A stretch of DNA of 64,000 nucleotides from Lithospermum erythrorhizon (GCA_019722365.1 JADFUC010000625.1:1-64000), one strand, 5' to 3'. Numbered from the stretch's first letter, positions 38,390 to 48,589 are shown. Made by a program: numbers and translations. The notes: generated by a model not told the origin, from the letters alone.

Positions 38390-39470
38390 TCTGCCTTTCG
38401 GGCGCCACGGAGGAAATGTCTTTTCGGCCAACACTTTGTCTGCAGGGACACTCGAATTTACTGATAATGCCGGCTTCGAGCGACATCGATGAGACCCACC
38501 AACCACATCTCGGCATTCATGACTCTGTGAGCCAGTTTACAGCGAAAACACCATGAATCCCTTTCTGCCTCCCCCAGTAAGCCTCTCGAGATCCCCGGAC
38601 CGGCGAAAGAACTGAGCATAAAAGCAGTAGTCTTTGAATCGAAATTAATGTGAAACCTTCAGGCCGACTACATTTATGTGACATGTTGTGATGGAAGTCC
38701 CACAAAACCCCGAGAACTCGGCCGCTATCTTGAAGCGTCATGTCTTTCCTGCCTCCCCATGTAAGACTCAAGGCCAGAATTCTTTCATGGGGACATAATT
38801 CTTGAGTAATGACACAGTGCCAGAATCAGTTCATTCCGTCCACAGATCTCGATCCTGCTTCCCACCGGTAGGATTCACCTCCGGAGTAGGCGGCAAAGGT
38901 CATTGAATCTTTTCTCGTAGTCATTTATCACTTTCGCTTGCTTGAGGTACGGATCGGTTCTCTCTCGACATAATATGCGCCCTTAAGACAAAAGCTCCCG
39001 AAATAATTCCACAGGCGATCCCAGCGGCTTACAGCTACATCCGCCCGGCCCATGATCAAGATGGGTGTCGTTCTCACTTGATCGAGGCTCCGCGTGTAAT
39101 TTGTAAGGCTGAATATGGTCCTCGGCTCCCGATTAACTCCGTAGGCTCAAATATACTCTCGAGTCTCGAATGAACTACAATGCCTCGATAGGAGAATCGG
39201 CTCCGGCAAACTTGGTGGGTCCACTTGAGAAGCGGTCAAAATAACTTACTCGATAGGAGGTCGGGCGAGAGGGTAATACGTTCTCTCGATCTCCGCGATA
39301 TTTACCCCGAGTGCAGCCTTTAAAGAACCGTATTTACGCGTCGCATCCACATTTTTCTGCGACTACGCGCCTCTGCCTACCGCCTCTGCGGCTCACCGTT
39401 GTGCCCGCTGCTGCGCTGCAGCGTAGCACTGCCAACAGACCTACGTGGTAGCATCCCAACTGATCTATAA
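38390..39470 (-). pseudogene. gag: Gag of element B with zinc knuckles
   Basis: Capsid/nucleocapsid protein that packages element RNA. The nucleocapsid end shows CFRCKLAHRV (38520-38560) and HHNMSHKC (38660-38720), both close to the CCHC knuckle CxxCxxxGHxxxxC with positions lost or shifted. Farther right, at about 39200-39240, KFAGAD and IEAL recall the DPPKFxGxxxPxxAxxWL start of the gag core, and RFNDLC near 38905 recalls the motif that closes it. Frames break repeatedly. The stretch 39340-39470 is GC-rich in alternating short frames and may encode the basic N-terminus. Confidence 0.6.
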
Positions 39471-39588
39471 AATAACAAAAGAAAGGAAAGGATCGGACCC
39501 ACTTAAGAAAACCCGATATCGACAACTCACAACAACTATCAACCTAGGCACATAACCCACAGCGAGGACACCACCCAAAGACTGAGCG
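39471..39588 (-). other. Leader of element B, shared with A and C
   Basis: CACTTAAGAAAACCCGATAT (39500-39519) and the following GACAACTCAC have counterparts at 6963-6990 in A and 56898-56920 in C. Outside the LTRs this is the only clear similarity of A and C to B that I could see. Confidence 0.6.
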
Positions 39589-39603
39589 CAGGCTGCGATG
39601 CAA
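39589..39603 (-). other. Primer-binding site of element B
   Basis: CAGGCTGCGATGCAA on the plus strand gives TTGCATCGCAGCCTG on the minus strand. It is a damaged TTGGTATCAGAGCTT at the correct place, three bases from the LTR. Confidence 0.6.
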
Positions 39604-39606
39604 AAT

Positions 39607-40470
39607 TGTAGGCAGCACCAGTGGGCATACGAGTTAAGCTCGTTAACAACTGTATACCCGATGCGTTGATGGATCTGATAAAGAAATATGACTTTGTTGA
39701 CATTATCAAAATAACACTCTACATTCCGTCGTGGTGTTCAGCCAACCGCGTCAATGAAATATGACGACGTAATGCAAATCGAATCTGGCGCGTAGAAAAG
39801 TACTTAATGACCCGACCACGTCGATATAATCACAACCAGCGATCTAAAATATACAATTAAATGACAAAATGATTGATGAGGACTTAAATACGCAGCTGCA
39901 ATCTCCTTATTTCGGCCAACGGATCCTCGGCCGCTTTCCAGCATTCGCTCTAGGGAACCTGAGCCATGAAATGCCCGCCCATAGAGAATAGGGAGTAGAG
40001 GTATTAAAATTTGAGTGAATACAAATACCACAGTGATTCCGTCGCGTATATTCATGCTTATATATATCTATAAATATAACGTATGCATTACGTGTCAGGT
40101 TACTTAATAAATAGCTGTCCCACATATGCTGGAATTTCTGCTTATACAATGTTACATGACGCTATACAGATTATATTTATAACTGTACATATTCATTTAA
40201 GGAAACAATGCAAAGTAAATCCAAGTGAGGAATCCACTCCACTTTGGAATAATACACATGATCCACCTCCAGAGAATAATACGGATATAAAGGAATCCGC
40301 TCAAATAATACACATATGAGGAATCCTCGAATAATCGGATGAGGCCTCAGCGCCAATCGCCGACATTTCACGCCCCTGTTAATGCGTATCACTTTGAGCC
40401 TCCCGAATCCGTGGGGCTACCTTGGCACGAACCTCTCGGTCAAAGGGGTCACCACCGCTCCGTAAATTTC
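39607..40470 (-). repeat. LTR-I copy, truncated 5' LTR of element B
   Basis: It begins TGTAGGCAGC and follows LTR-I through GAGGAATCC repeats (40228-40330) to CTCTCGGTCAAAGGGGTCACC (40432-40452). Homology then stops, and about 1.6 kb of the LTR is missing. Confidence 0.65.
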
Positions 40471-40589
40471 GAACACGACTCACGTTAAATTTCTATTCTC
40501 CACAAAATATATTGTCGGCTTGACCCGTGGCCTCATTACTCCATTAATTTTTTAGCCGCCATAAAATCGCTCAATAGAACGCTTCAAGC

Positions 40590-40860
40590 ATTAATTCTTA
40601 TATATTTAAAAGAAAATGTAAAATAATGAATTAAATAAAATTAATTGCATAAGAATGAATTAAATAATTAATTTACATAAAAATTAATTAAATAATTAAT
40701 TATATAAGTATAAATTAAATAATTAGTACATAAGAATGAATTAAATAACTAATTACATAAGAATGAATTAAATAATTAATTGCCAAGAATAAATTAAATA
40801 ATGAATTAAATAATTTATTAAAAGCTAAGAATGAATTAAATAATGATGAAAATGGATAAA
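40590..40860. repeat. AT-rich tandem repeat, about 27-bp unit
   Basis: Roughly nine imperfect units contain GAATTAAATAATTAATTA and ACATAAGAAT. It lies exactly between the truncated LTR-I and the next LTR-II. Confidence 0.85.
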
Positions 40861-41714
40861 AAGCAGTTGCTCGTGCGACTTGATATCTCTGGCGGCAGCG
40901 GCGTGTAACGACCATGCAGGTGAGAGTCATTAAAATCCGAACACCATAGTACTTGAGCCGATGGGCGACTTCGGTTTAAAAAGCGATTCGTTTAAATCAA
41001 AAAATGTATGATCACGATTAAGTTTTCCAAATCAACCGGTTTTAAAATTTATAATCCATCGGTGATATCGAAGCGACCCGACCCATAAATATATACACAA
41101 CATATCCCCAAAATAAAGTAATGGCGGCAAAGGCTCACAAAGATGATACATCACTTTGTATCGAATACAAAATGACAACTTGTGAGCAAATTTAAAGTTT
41201 CAAAAATACAACAATCAACGATTGAAAACCATCAAAATCGGTATTTGTGAGGATCCTCCGCCGCCCGATGCTCACCCAGCCACTTTCGAACAAAACCTCA
41301 AAAACTGACCTCTTGCACCATTTGCCCTTTGTCGACACAGCACAAATGAAATGCCGCCCAATGCGAAAAGGGGTATAGCGCGAGAAGCTTAGTAGAGGGA
41401 AACTTGAGGGAGTGAACTTGCAATGCAGAGCGAGTGTCCCGATAATATAATAGTCAAATATGAATATAATACATATATCCGGGACTACTAAAAGGTCATC
41501 TGACATAATTCCACGGAAGTCACCGAGACATAATACATGAAGATATAATAGAAGGTTTATTGGCCAGCGATTCTAGAGAAAAATCAATAGACTTCAGCCA
41601 ACGACTAAAGCGTAGTCATCAAAACCTCTATCTCGTATCCCTTGATTATAACAACCTCTAATATTGCATATACTCAATCCGTCTGCGAGGGCCAGACTAA
41701 TCAATGTCGCCCTT

Positions 41715-42225
41715 ATACGCGAGTATAAGGCCAAAACACGCTTGCCACACAAAGTATATGCTTATAATACCCGACATGAAATGTCTATGTGTGTGTGTGT
41801 GGCGTGGTGTGTGATATGCTTGATAAGATTTGATTGGTACTATATATCATCGAGATCATCTTTCTTTTTCGGAGAAGCTTATCCTATAAGAACTCAGGTA
41901 TTAGCGTCTTGACACAGAGCGGTCTAGGATGGGGTGACCACATTTTGGAAAGTTTCACGGTGAGCGCGTGAGTGAGGGAAAAGCGTCTTTGGAAAGACCC
42001 GTGGTGGTTTGTGAGGCCGGTCCAGTGAATCCGACCGCGTACCCGACCCGGTGAGCGATGGCGTCTGATATAAGCGCGCGCTTATACGAAGTATAAAGCG
42101 CGCGCTCTTGCTCTGAAAGTATAAGAGCACGCGCTCTTATACGCTAAGTATAAGGCACACGCTTATACACGTAAGTATAAGGCGCGCATGACTTATACCC
42201 AGAGAGTATAAAGGCGCGTATACGT
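41715..42225 (-). repeat. GTATAAG/CTTATAC array split by a Cassandra LTR
   Basis: Units such as CTTATACGCGAGTATAAGG (left part) and CTTATACGAAGTATAAAGCG (right part). The two parts are separated by a 308-base Cassandra-like LTR. Spacers on the right are GCGCGC-rich, unlike the other arrays. Confidence 0.7.
41763..42070 (+). mobile_element. Solo LTR of a Cassandra TRIM
   Basis: It aligns with the Cassandra 3' LTR at 47287-47566. The start TATAATACCCGAC corresponds to TGTAATACTCGAC. ATAAGATTTGATTGG (41824 on), a GAGATC block, TTAGCGTCTTGA (A-box region of the 5S-like part) and AGGATGGGGTGACC (C box, 41926-41939, one extra G) follow. CGTGGTGGTTTGTGAGGCC and GTACCCGACCCGGTG close it. Only one LTR is present, so it is a solo LTR formed by recombination or a truncated copy. 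No target duplication could be read in the repetitive array. Confidence 0.7.
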
Positions 42226-43774
42226 CGCGTAGTACCGAGGAAGGAGAATTAAGCAACACAACCATCCCCGACATAAGGTCAAATCGCGTCTTTCGAAATG
42301 TACCGATTCGCTTAGATAGCTACAACCGTGCGCTCGAAAACCCCGGCTACTCTGCTCCCGAGCAATATCCAAGCACCGCGGCTAAGCGTCTCCGCGATTG
42401 TAAGTCGAAACCACGATCGCCGACAAAACCCACGTAAATCATAGAATTGACCGAGGTACGTAAATGAAATATAAGTTGGGAGTTGGCTATTCTTTACCTC
42501 GAGGAAGCGTCTTGACGACACGATACCGTCACATAATCATATCATGACTCACAAATAATCACGTATAATCTATGAAACTTGATCACGTATGTATGCTATT
42601 CTCACGTAATCATATCATAGTCGCCCCGTATCACACAATTTAAAATGAATACGTAAAAATGCTTCCGTGAGATAAGTGCTACGCTCTCCGCTGGTACATG
42701 AACCATGAAGGCGATCAAGGTAGCGCCACTTTCCCGCGATCGGCGCCTATGACACCGAGAAAGTATAATCAAGACACACTCTTATGCCGGCGTTCTAGAG
42801 ATACATAGCGACTCTTGGGGGAACTATCTACAGCAATCCTAGCATGAAGGATAAAGTATCGAATTATAATCCCGTCGGACGCAGCTTGATCGATTCCCGC
42901 TAAATTCCATCTTATCACTTTCTGCATTTACAAATGGAAGCTTATAAGTCGTTTCTAGTTAATCGACAGTGCATAATTAACGATCTATGCTCAGAAATAT
43001 CAATTATAACTTTCAGCTTGGAGATGCCTTTTTTCGACATAACTCCACTTTAATCAATTTTAAATCACCCGATTTGATATAAATAATAACTATAATAAAG
43101 ATTAAAACATAACCTCCTATACGTTTAAAATGTAGAAAAATATCGACCTAAAAAGTCAGCGAAACCTAAAAAAGATCAACTCGACCGTAACGTCCTCGAA
43201 ACGATCTACAAATCACGAATTAAATCGCTTGTATTCGTCACGAGATAACCAACTAAAAGATTTATCATAAAAATTCAATTATGGAAAAGTCAACTAAAAG
43301 TCAACTATGTCAAAACCCGAGAAATATCCCAAAAGATTTGAAATTTCTTACCTTAACTCGAAGAGAAGGATGGGGAGAACGATATTCTCTGGCCGATCTT
43401 GAGTTTGAGGCGACAATGAAGAGAGAAATGGAAAAATGAAATTTTTTTTAAAGCGGGGAGGATAAATTCGGCCAAAACAAGAAAAAATGAAGATGATGAA
43501 GTGTTGTGATGATGTGGAAGATAAAGCGTACGAGATATTTTAAAAAACCTCGAGAGTCGTTCGGTTTCGGTTAATTAACCGCTTATCGTACTAAATCTCC
43601 ACGAACCCGATTTAAAGATAAAATTCTTCCACTGTGACAGCTACTAGGAAATTATAAATGTAATTCGTGAAAAAATTTCTGAAATAATATTATCGCCGAA
43701 ATTAATTATATTTATCCCCGGGTCCGCATTGACCGAAAAATTAAATTTTTTTTTTTTCGTAAAGGGGTTATTCT

Positions 43775-45652
43775 ATTTGATAGTTCGTCGGCGATAATAT
43801 GCGTTGAATAAGTTAGTGTCTACATGTTGAATTTACAAACCTTGAAATTTGAAGCGTCGTCCATTTTTCCAATGATACTATCGAAGGATAGGATGATCGA
43901 TCTTGTCGTATATAAGTATAAATTAAAATTTGGAAAATTAGTATCTGATATGTAAATGAAGTGATTCATAATTTGAGAGAGAGATTGAGATATTCTACCG
44001 ATATAAAATGATTCGGCTCCGTGGCGAATTCTCTAAAACCAAGTGCTGCATTGGCGGTCCCGCTTTGATCGAATGGGCTGGAAGACGAGGTTGTTCATAG
44101 TGTCAATAAATGGCTCAAATGACATTGTATGTGGTAGCGGCGTGTCCGTATTCGAGGCGATGTCGTCAATTTATTTACAAGAGCCGGAGCCCGAGGGTGA
44201 GATACGAGGCAAGGTGGGTGGCACAATCGAATGAGCCCCAAGATCACGGCTAGTAAAGTTGTGAGTGGTCGTAGAAAAGGTGCAAGAAGATGTTCCTAAC
44301 TTAAGTCATTTCATTGACATCCGCTTTAAATCGCCAATGCCGCTGCTTTCTAAAGCCGCGATTACCATGTCCATGTATATTGGTAAAATTTTCAATATGA
44401 GGGAGCATATCTGAAGGAAATTGAGTCGGCGTAAATAGAGCATGTAGTGGTAATTATGCTGCGATAGGGTGCTTTAAGAGCATCTACGTGGGAGAGGGGC
44501 GTTCGGGTTAGTGATGATTGTGTATTCGGAATGTTCTACCGAGGGGGCGATGGACTACCCGTATCTTGGCTTTTTTGAGAAATCCATGTTTATAAATAAC
44601 AAGCCGAACAAGTTTGTTTACATTTGTTCTTCAAACAAAGCGAATTGACTAAGGTTTTACCAAGAAAACAAGCGAATTTGTTTGTTGTTTTTATGTGAAA
44701 CTAGCTAATTCTATCTTGTTAGCTTACAAGTAGCGAATTATCTATATGCTCTTATGACTAAGCACTAACATCATTTGTTTGCATGTGTAAATTGATTAAA
44801 TATAATAAAGTATATGTTCAATGTTTGATTATAACAAAAATAATATTATGATTTAATTAAAAAGTATTTTAAAGTAAACTATCGGTCGTTGATATAAAAA
44901 TATTTTATCCGCCTTAAGGTAGTTTTGTTTTCAAGATTAATTAAAATATTTTTTTGATAAAGTACATTTTTAGGTATATTAGTAGCCATTAATCAAACTC
45001 TTAATAATGTACTTTTTTACCTCCACTTGATCATGTAAATTGGAGCAGGAGAGAGTATTTATCATGTTAAATAGATTACTTACATATAAAATGAAGTTTT
45101 AGATTGAATAAAATACATGTTGGTTGTATAATCAATCCATGCCCACCTCAGGATTTCAAGAAAGTATTTTTCGAAGCATGTGCATCGACAATGTGTGACT
45201 ACAAGTTCGAAATTAGGAATGGTTCGACCGGTTGAATCCATGGTAGAATTCGACTAGAAACGAGATATCAAAACCACTACTGTCAAATTGTGGAAGTAGT
45301 CCCAACAAATTTTATAATGTAAAATAAGTATTTGTACTTTGGTTCAATATCAATAAAGACCACCTTTTTTGAATATTTTTGTGTACTCGATTTTTTTTTT
45401 TGGCATGTTTTGATGTTACAACAAACTAGCAATTTTCTTGATTACTCATTGTTTTTCGTGTTACTAACAACCGAGTAACTTTAATGTTTGTAAGCAAAGT
45501 AGAGAACAACGTTGTGTTTGTTTTGTAAACAGCTATTTTCTTCCATGTTTGTAAGGTAGCAAACAACGTTTGTGTTTGTTTTGTAATAAGTCATTTATCC
45601 TTTTATTAATTTGTTAATTAACTTTTTATTTTCGTGTTTGTTACTCTACTAA
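43775..45652. other. Unassigned, AT-rich intergenic sequence
   Basis: A frame at 44043-44234 (63 codons) has no recognisable motif. Positions 44600-45600 contain dispersed AACAAGCGAATT and TTTGTTTGTT-type blocks and no gene. Confidence 0.4.
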
Positions 45653-45765
45653 CATGGGGAGAGTTCGCTTGTTTATTATCTAACATGGGAAGAGTTTGTT
45701 TGTTTCTTATTTAACATGGGGAGAGTTTCCTTGTTTATTATCTAACATGTGGAGAGTTCGTTGGG
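45653..45765. repeat. Minisatellite, four units of about 38 bp
   Basis: AACATGGGGAGAGTT recurs four times with single changes (45651, 45682, 45714, 45743), each followed by TTGTTTATTATCT-like sequence. Confidence 0.85.
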
Positions 45766-46834
45766 GGTATTTCAGTAATTTTTTCAACCGTTTCACTATT
45801 TTTTGGTGTATAACGACTCGGAGTATAATAGTAATTTTTCGAAACTCCTTAATAAAATAGTTTTTTCCTAAATGATCACATGGAACTGCGGGAGTATTCA
45901 ACATTTTTTCGTTCAAAGTTTCTTTCCTCTTTTGAGTCAATCTTTAACATTTTTTTCTTCAGTTGCTAATAATATCCAACTCAAAATTCAAAGCTTATTA
46001 CTTCTCATTTTGCAAATCAATATCATATATATAGTAATAATTTTGGTGGACAACTATTGTACAATTAATTATAGCAGAAATAAAATTTAGAGTCACATAC
46101 CTTTGAAATCAAATATGATTTTTTTTTTTACGAACAATCAAGAGATAAAGTTGCTCATTTGGAATATAGAATTGAATTTACATATTAGCTTTATGACCTA
46201 ACTTTTAAATTGTCATTCAAATATCTTCATGAAATAGAAGATAGAGATCAAGGAAAGATAATTGAGTTCGAGAGAGAAATTAATATTCTATTATTAAAAT
46301 CCAATTTTGAGGAGGGTGGAAGAATGGGGTTAGGCGGGCTTCGGTGAACTTTTATGGTGATATCAATCTGATATGAACATGGGGCGGTATATTAAGGCCA
46401 AAGGTAAGCCTTAGCCCGCTAAGGCCACAAAAATATTATTTTACCTTTAAATTTTTGAAAAAATGATATATTCATGTGACATATTTCATTAAAATTAAGT
46501 AAATTTATGTTTATTTGGCCCATCCTGATTTAAAAACTTTTTTTTTTTTTTGTATTTAGCTTTATCTGATTTAAAAACTTAACCTTTTTTTCGGTATTTG
46601 GCCCGTCCACATTATTAGTTCGTAACTCCGCCCTTGATAGTAGATATGTTATTTTGTCAAATTTGCCAATTTTTGATTCCCTATTCTTGATATAAAGATA
46701 AGAATACTTTTAGGATATCTGTACAGTTTCTCTAAATGAGTTTTGAAGCACAATCCGCGTCCCGCTGAGGTGAAGTCTGGCCCCCTTACCTCTGTGGCAT
46801 ACAGCAACACAGTTGATCCCATTACTATTCGATT
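45766..46834. other. Unassigned flank left of Cassandra
   Basis: AT-rich with poly-T runs (46120, 46540). Short frames at 45707-45940 and 45872-46090 overlap and have no family features. Confidence 0.4.
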
Positions 46835-46839
46835 TAATT
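46835..46839. other. Left target-site duplication of Cassandra (TAATT)
   Basis: TAATT immediately precedes the LTR terminus TGTAATACTC and is repeated exactly at 47567-47571. Confidence 0.9.
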
Positions 46840-47132
46840 TGTAATACTCGACCTAAAGTGGGAAATATGATAAATTGATTATTCTCTACTAAATGCATCC
46901 AAGAGATCATCTTAGCACCCCAAGTAAGCTAAATCTATAGGAATTACAGTGTTAGCGTGTTTGACTGCAGGGTAGTGCAGGATGTTTGATACATTGCAAG
47001 GGAAGTTTCTCGGTGACCACGTGAGTGAGGACAGAGCGTGTTGGAAGGACTAGAGTGGTGGTTTTTGTGAGGTCGATCCATCGAATCTATTAAAGTACCC
47101 GACTCCGGTGTTCAAAGGGGCGAGGCGTTACA
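46840..47132 (+). repeat. 5' LTR of Cassandra
   Basis: TGTAATACTCGACC...GGCGTTACA. The 5S-like segment (about 46948-47010) is degraded: the A-box region reads GTTAGCGTGTTTGA and the C box AGGATGTTTGAT, so pol III promoter function looks lost in this copy. Confidence 0.88.
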
Positions 47133-47134
47133 AA

Positions 47135-47147
47135 TGGTATCGAGGCT
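47135..47147 (+). other. Primer-binding site of Cassandra
   Basis: TGGTATCGAGGCT lies two bases after the LTR. It matches the plant iMet site TGGTATCAGAGCC apart from one or two bases. Confidence 0.85.
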
Positions 47148-47273
47148 GAGGGACGTCCGGGCTGATAACTAAGTACGTTGAGGCGGGGCCTCTTGTCTTG
47201 TGCAAGACCAGCTAGAATGTCTACTTTGGATGGCGCGATTGGAAATGATGTGGGCTCAGCGGGGACTTTGAGT

Positions 47274-47286
47274 GTTGGCGGGAGAT
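47274..47286 (+). other. Purine-rich tract of Cassandra
   Basis: GTTGGCGGGAGAT directly precedes the 3' LTR. GGCGGGAGA is the likely plus-strand primer site. Confidence 0.65.
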
Positions 47287-47566
47287 TGTAATACTCGACC
47301 CAAAGTGGGAAATATGATAAGATTTGATTGATGCTTACTTTCATGCAATCGAGATCTTTTTCGGAAGTTCATCTCGCAGAACTCTCTAGTGTTAAGCGTG
47401 CTTGACCGAGTAGTGCAGGATGGGTGACCCTCTTGAAAAGTTCTGGAGTGGCCCAGCGTGGTAGGCTCCTGACGTATTGGAATGACTCGTGGTGGTTTGT
47501 GAAGCCAGGTCGAAAATCAAATCTATTAACATACCAATTCCGATGTTTCGGGAGTGGGGTGTTACA
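47287..47566 (+). repeat. 3' LTR of Cassandra
   Basis: TGTAATACTCGACC...GGGGTGTTACA, 280 bp. It holds the better-preserved 5S-like promoter (47371-47446). Confidence 0.9.
47371..47446 (+). promoter_or_regulatory. 5S rRNA-like internal pol III promoter in LTR
   Basis: Compared with plant 5S rRNA: AGAACTC (47378-47384), then the A box GTTAAGCGTGCTTG (47391-47404). The intermediate element follows as GTAGTGC (47410-47416), and the C box AGGATGGGTGACC (47417-47429) is identical to the plant consensus. About half of a 5S gene is represented, so this is a promoter-bearing LTR part and not a 5S gene. Confidence 0.88.
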
Positions 47567-47571
47567 TAATT
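47567..47571. other. Right target-site duplication of Cassandra (TAATT)
   Basis: An exact copy of 46835-46839 directly after the GTTACA terminus. Confidence 0.9.
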
Positions 47572-47621
47572 GGCTTCTTTCCTTATTACACTCTGAATCT
47601 ATTTATGATTTAATTAAATAA

Positions 47622-47819
47622 TTGATTGAGTTGAATTCGCAGATGGATTCATGTACCAAGGATGAAGTAATGGGGAAGGAAGTGGCACCGAAGGAGGAAG
47701 TTATCGAGGAGGGGGAGGAAGAATCTGTTGAACACTTGACATTCCATCTCAAAAGGCCCCGTCATAAGGTGATTCCAAATTATACCAATTATTCGCCCCG
47801 TTCGGCTTCCATTATATAA
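47622..47819 (+). CDS. Possible short coding remnant, acidic
   Basis: I do not recognise this 65-codon frame. Its middle is strongly acidic (KEEVIEEGEEESVEH), and it then turns basic with KRPRHKV. The compositional bias is unlike the random frames nearby, and ATG codons occur at the start and at codon 7. It begins 50 bases right of the Cassandra insertion. The frame preceding it ends in a stop (DLIK*), so it may be a separate exon, part of an old retroelement gag, or chance. Confidence 0.25.
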   Translation: MIELNSQMDSCTKDEVMGKEVAPKEEVIEEGEEESVEHLTFHLKRPRHKVIPNYTNYSPRSASII

Positions 47820-48056
47820 TAATTATATATACAAAAGCACTAGTCATTTTCTCCTTAATTATCTAGATACTTGAGCTAGAGAGTTTTGTTTGTGAATTGA
47901 TTCAATAGTATTTGTTCCCTACATATGCTCCTTCGGCTTCCATAACTTGTTTATTACTTACGTTTTTTTTTTTTATATAAGTAAGCCATTGTATTACTCA
48001 TAAGATAATTGTTCATAGTCTACCCGGCTACTACATAGATCAGTATTACAAGAAAC

Positions 48057-48578
48057 TTAATTAAACATACTAATGACAATATCTTTCAAATTCAAAAAAC
48101 ATCCAACATTTGCAGGCAACGAAACTACTTCACAATTTTTCTTTGATCCTTCTTGAAGAATAACATTCCAATCTTCATTGTTCTTGAACCTATGAAAATT
48201 CTTATACCATACTTGTGAAAATAATCCGTCAGTTATGATATACACTATGTGAAAGTCAAGACCTTTGGCAAGAAAAAGAGTTGTAAAAATTGCTTCTCCA
48301 AAAGAGACAAAAGAGAATGAAGTGTCCATATTGCTATTGTTGTTGCTTTTGTGATCAAGAAGGGAAGATCCTTCTATGAATGTCCGTGTCTTTAATAAAG
48401 ATCTCAAGAAGCCATTTGGGATTCTTGTCATTTGAAATGCCAAGGTAAATCTTGGTGTCACTCTTTCGACAAAAGCGACCACGTCTACATGTAGATAAAA
48501 TAGAGTTTTTTTTAAACAAGAATGAGTGAGATCTCCGGGTATTCCCTTACAAAGCCGGGGTCCTGCTAAGAGAGGCAA
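48057..48578 (-). pseudogene. RNase H domain of the LINE ORF2
   Basis: At 173 codons this is the longest frame in the window. It is consistent with the RVT_3-type RNase H of plant L1 elements. LFYLHVDVVAF fits the first strand with its Asp. GEAIFTTLFLAKGLDFHIVYIITD fits the central part, where AEA...AL..G...V.IETD is usual, so Glu and the second Asp are present. VVSLPANVGCFLNLKDIVISMFN fits the H.xRxxNxxADxLA end in damaged form. It stops at 48059. The proposed start Met lies upstream of a probable frameshift, and an in-frame stop at 48592-48594 separates it from the preceding linker, so no intact ORF2 remains. The poly-A tail follows 85 bases later. Confidence 0.65.
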
Positions 48579-48589
48579 TGTTTAAATTC

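Larger units (their letters stand above)
32413..40470 (-). mobile_element. Element B: chromovirus (Ty3/gypsy) with gag-pol, decayed
   Basis: Left LTR 32413-34798, coding interior to about 39590, primer site, then a right LTR cut short near 40470. On the minus strand the order is gag, protease, RT, RNase H, integrase and a chromodomain-like tail, which is the Ty3/gypsy order; the tail points to the Tekay/Del chromoviruses. Every domain is recognisable only by switching frame every few dozen codons, so no continuous polyprotein remains in this sequence. Whether the frameshifts are real or are consensus errors cannot be decided here. The LTRs, primer site and leader are shared with elements A and C, which makes B the only visible candidate source of enzymes for that group. 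Confidence 0.8.
40904..43774 (-). repeat. LTR-II copy, reference full-length solo LTR
   Basis: It starts TGTAACGACCATG and ends GGGGTTATTCTA. It is collinear with 19463-22125. No internal region flanks it on either side. CGGCG occurs just before the start (40899-40903) and again at 43789-43793, 15 bases past the proposed end, which may be chance. It contains the GTATAAG array and a nested Cassandra LTR. Confidence 0.7.
46840..47566 (+). mobile_element. Complete Cassandra TRIM retrotransposon
   Basis: A 727-bp element with two LTRs (293 and 280 bp), a primer site, a 154-bp interior, a purine tract, TG...CA termini and a perfect 5-bp TAATT target duplication. The LTR carries a 5S rRNA-like segment, which defines Cassandra among terminal-repeat retrotransposons in miniature. 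It encodes no protein, as is typical; transposition must use proteins from other LTR elements. The 5S-like part can act as an internal RNA polymerase III promoter. The two LTRs differ considerably, so either the insertion is old or the sequence is error-prone. Confidence 0.92.

Noticed and set aside
43789..43793. CGGCG as the target duplication of the solo LTR-II
   Set aside because: It lies 15 bases beyond the proposed LTR end, so the match with 40899-40903 may be chance.
44043..44234. 63-codon frame as a gene
   Set aside because: No recognisable motif, no conserved copy and no clear context.
47371..47446. A 5S rRNA gene or fragment
   Set aside because: Only the promoter-containing half is present and it lies inside both LTRs of a small retrotransposon with target duplications, so it belongs to Cassandra.
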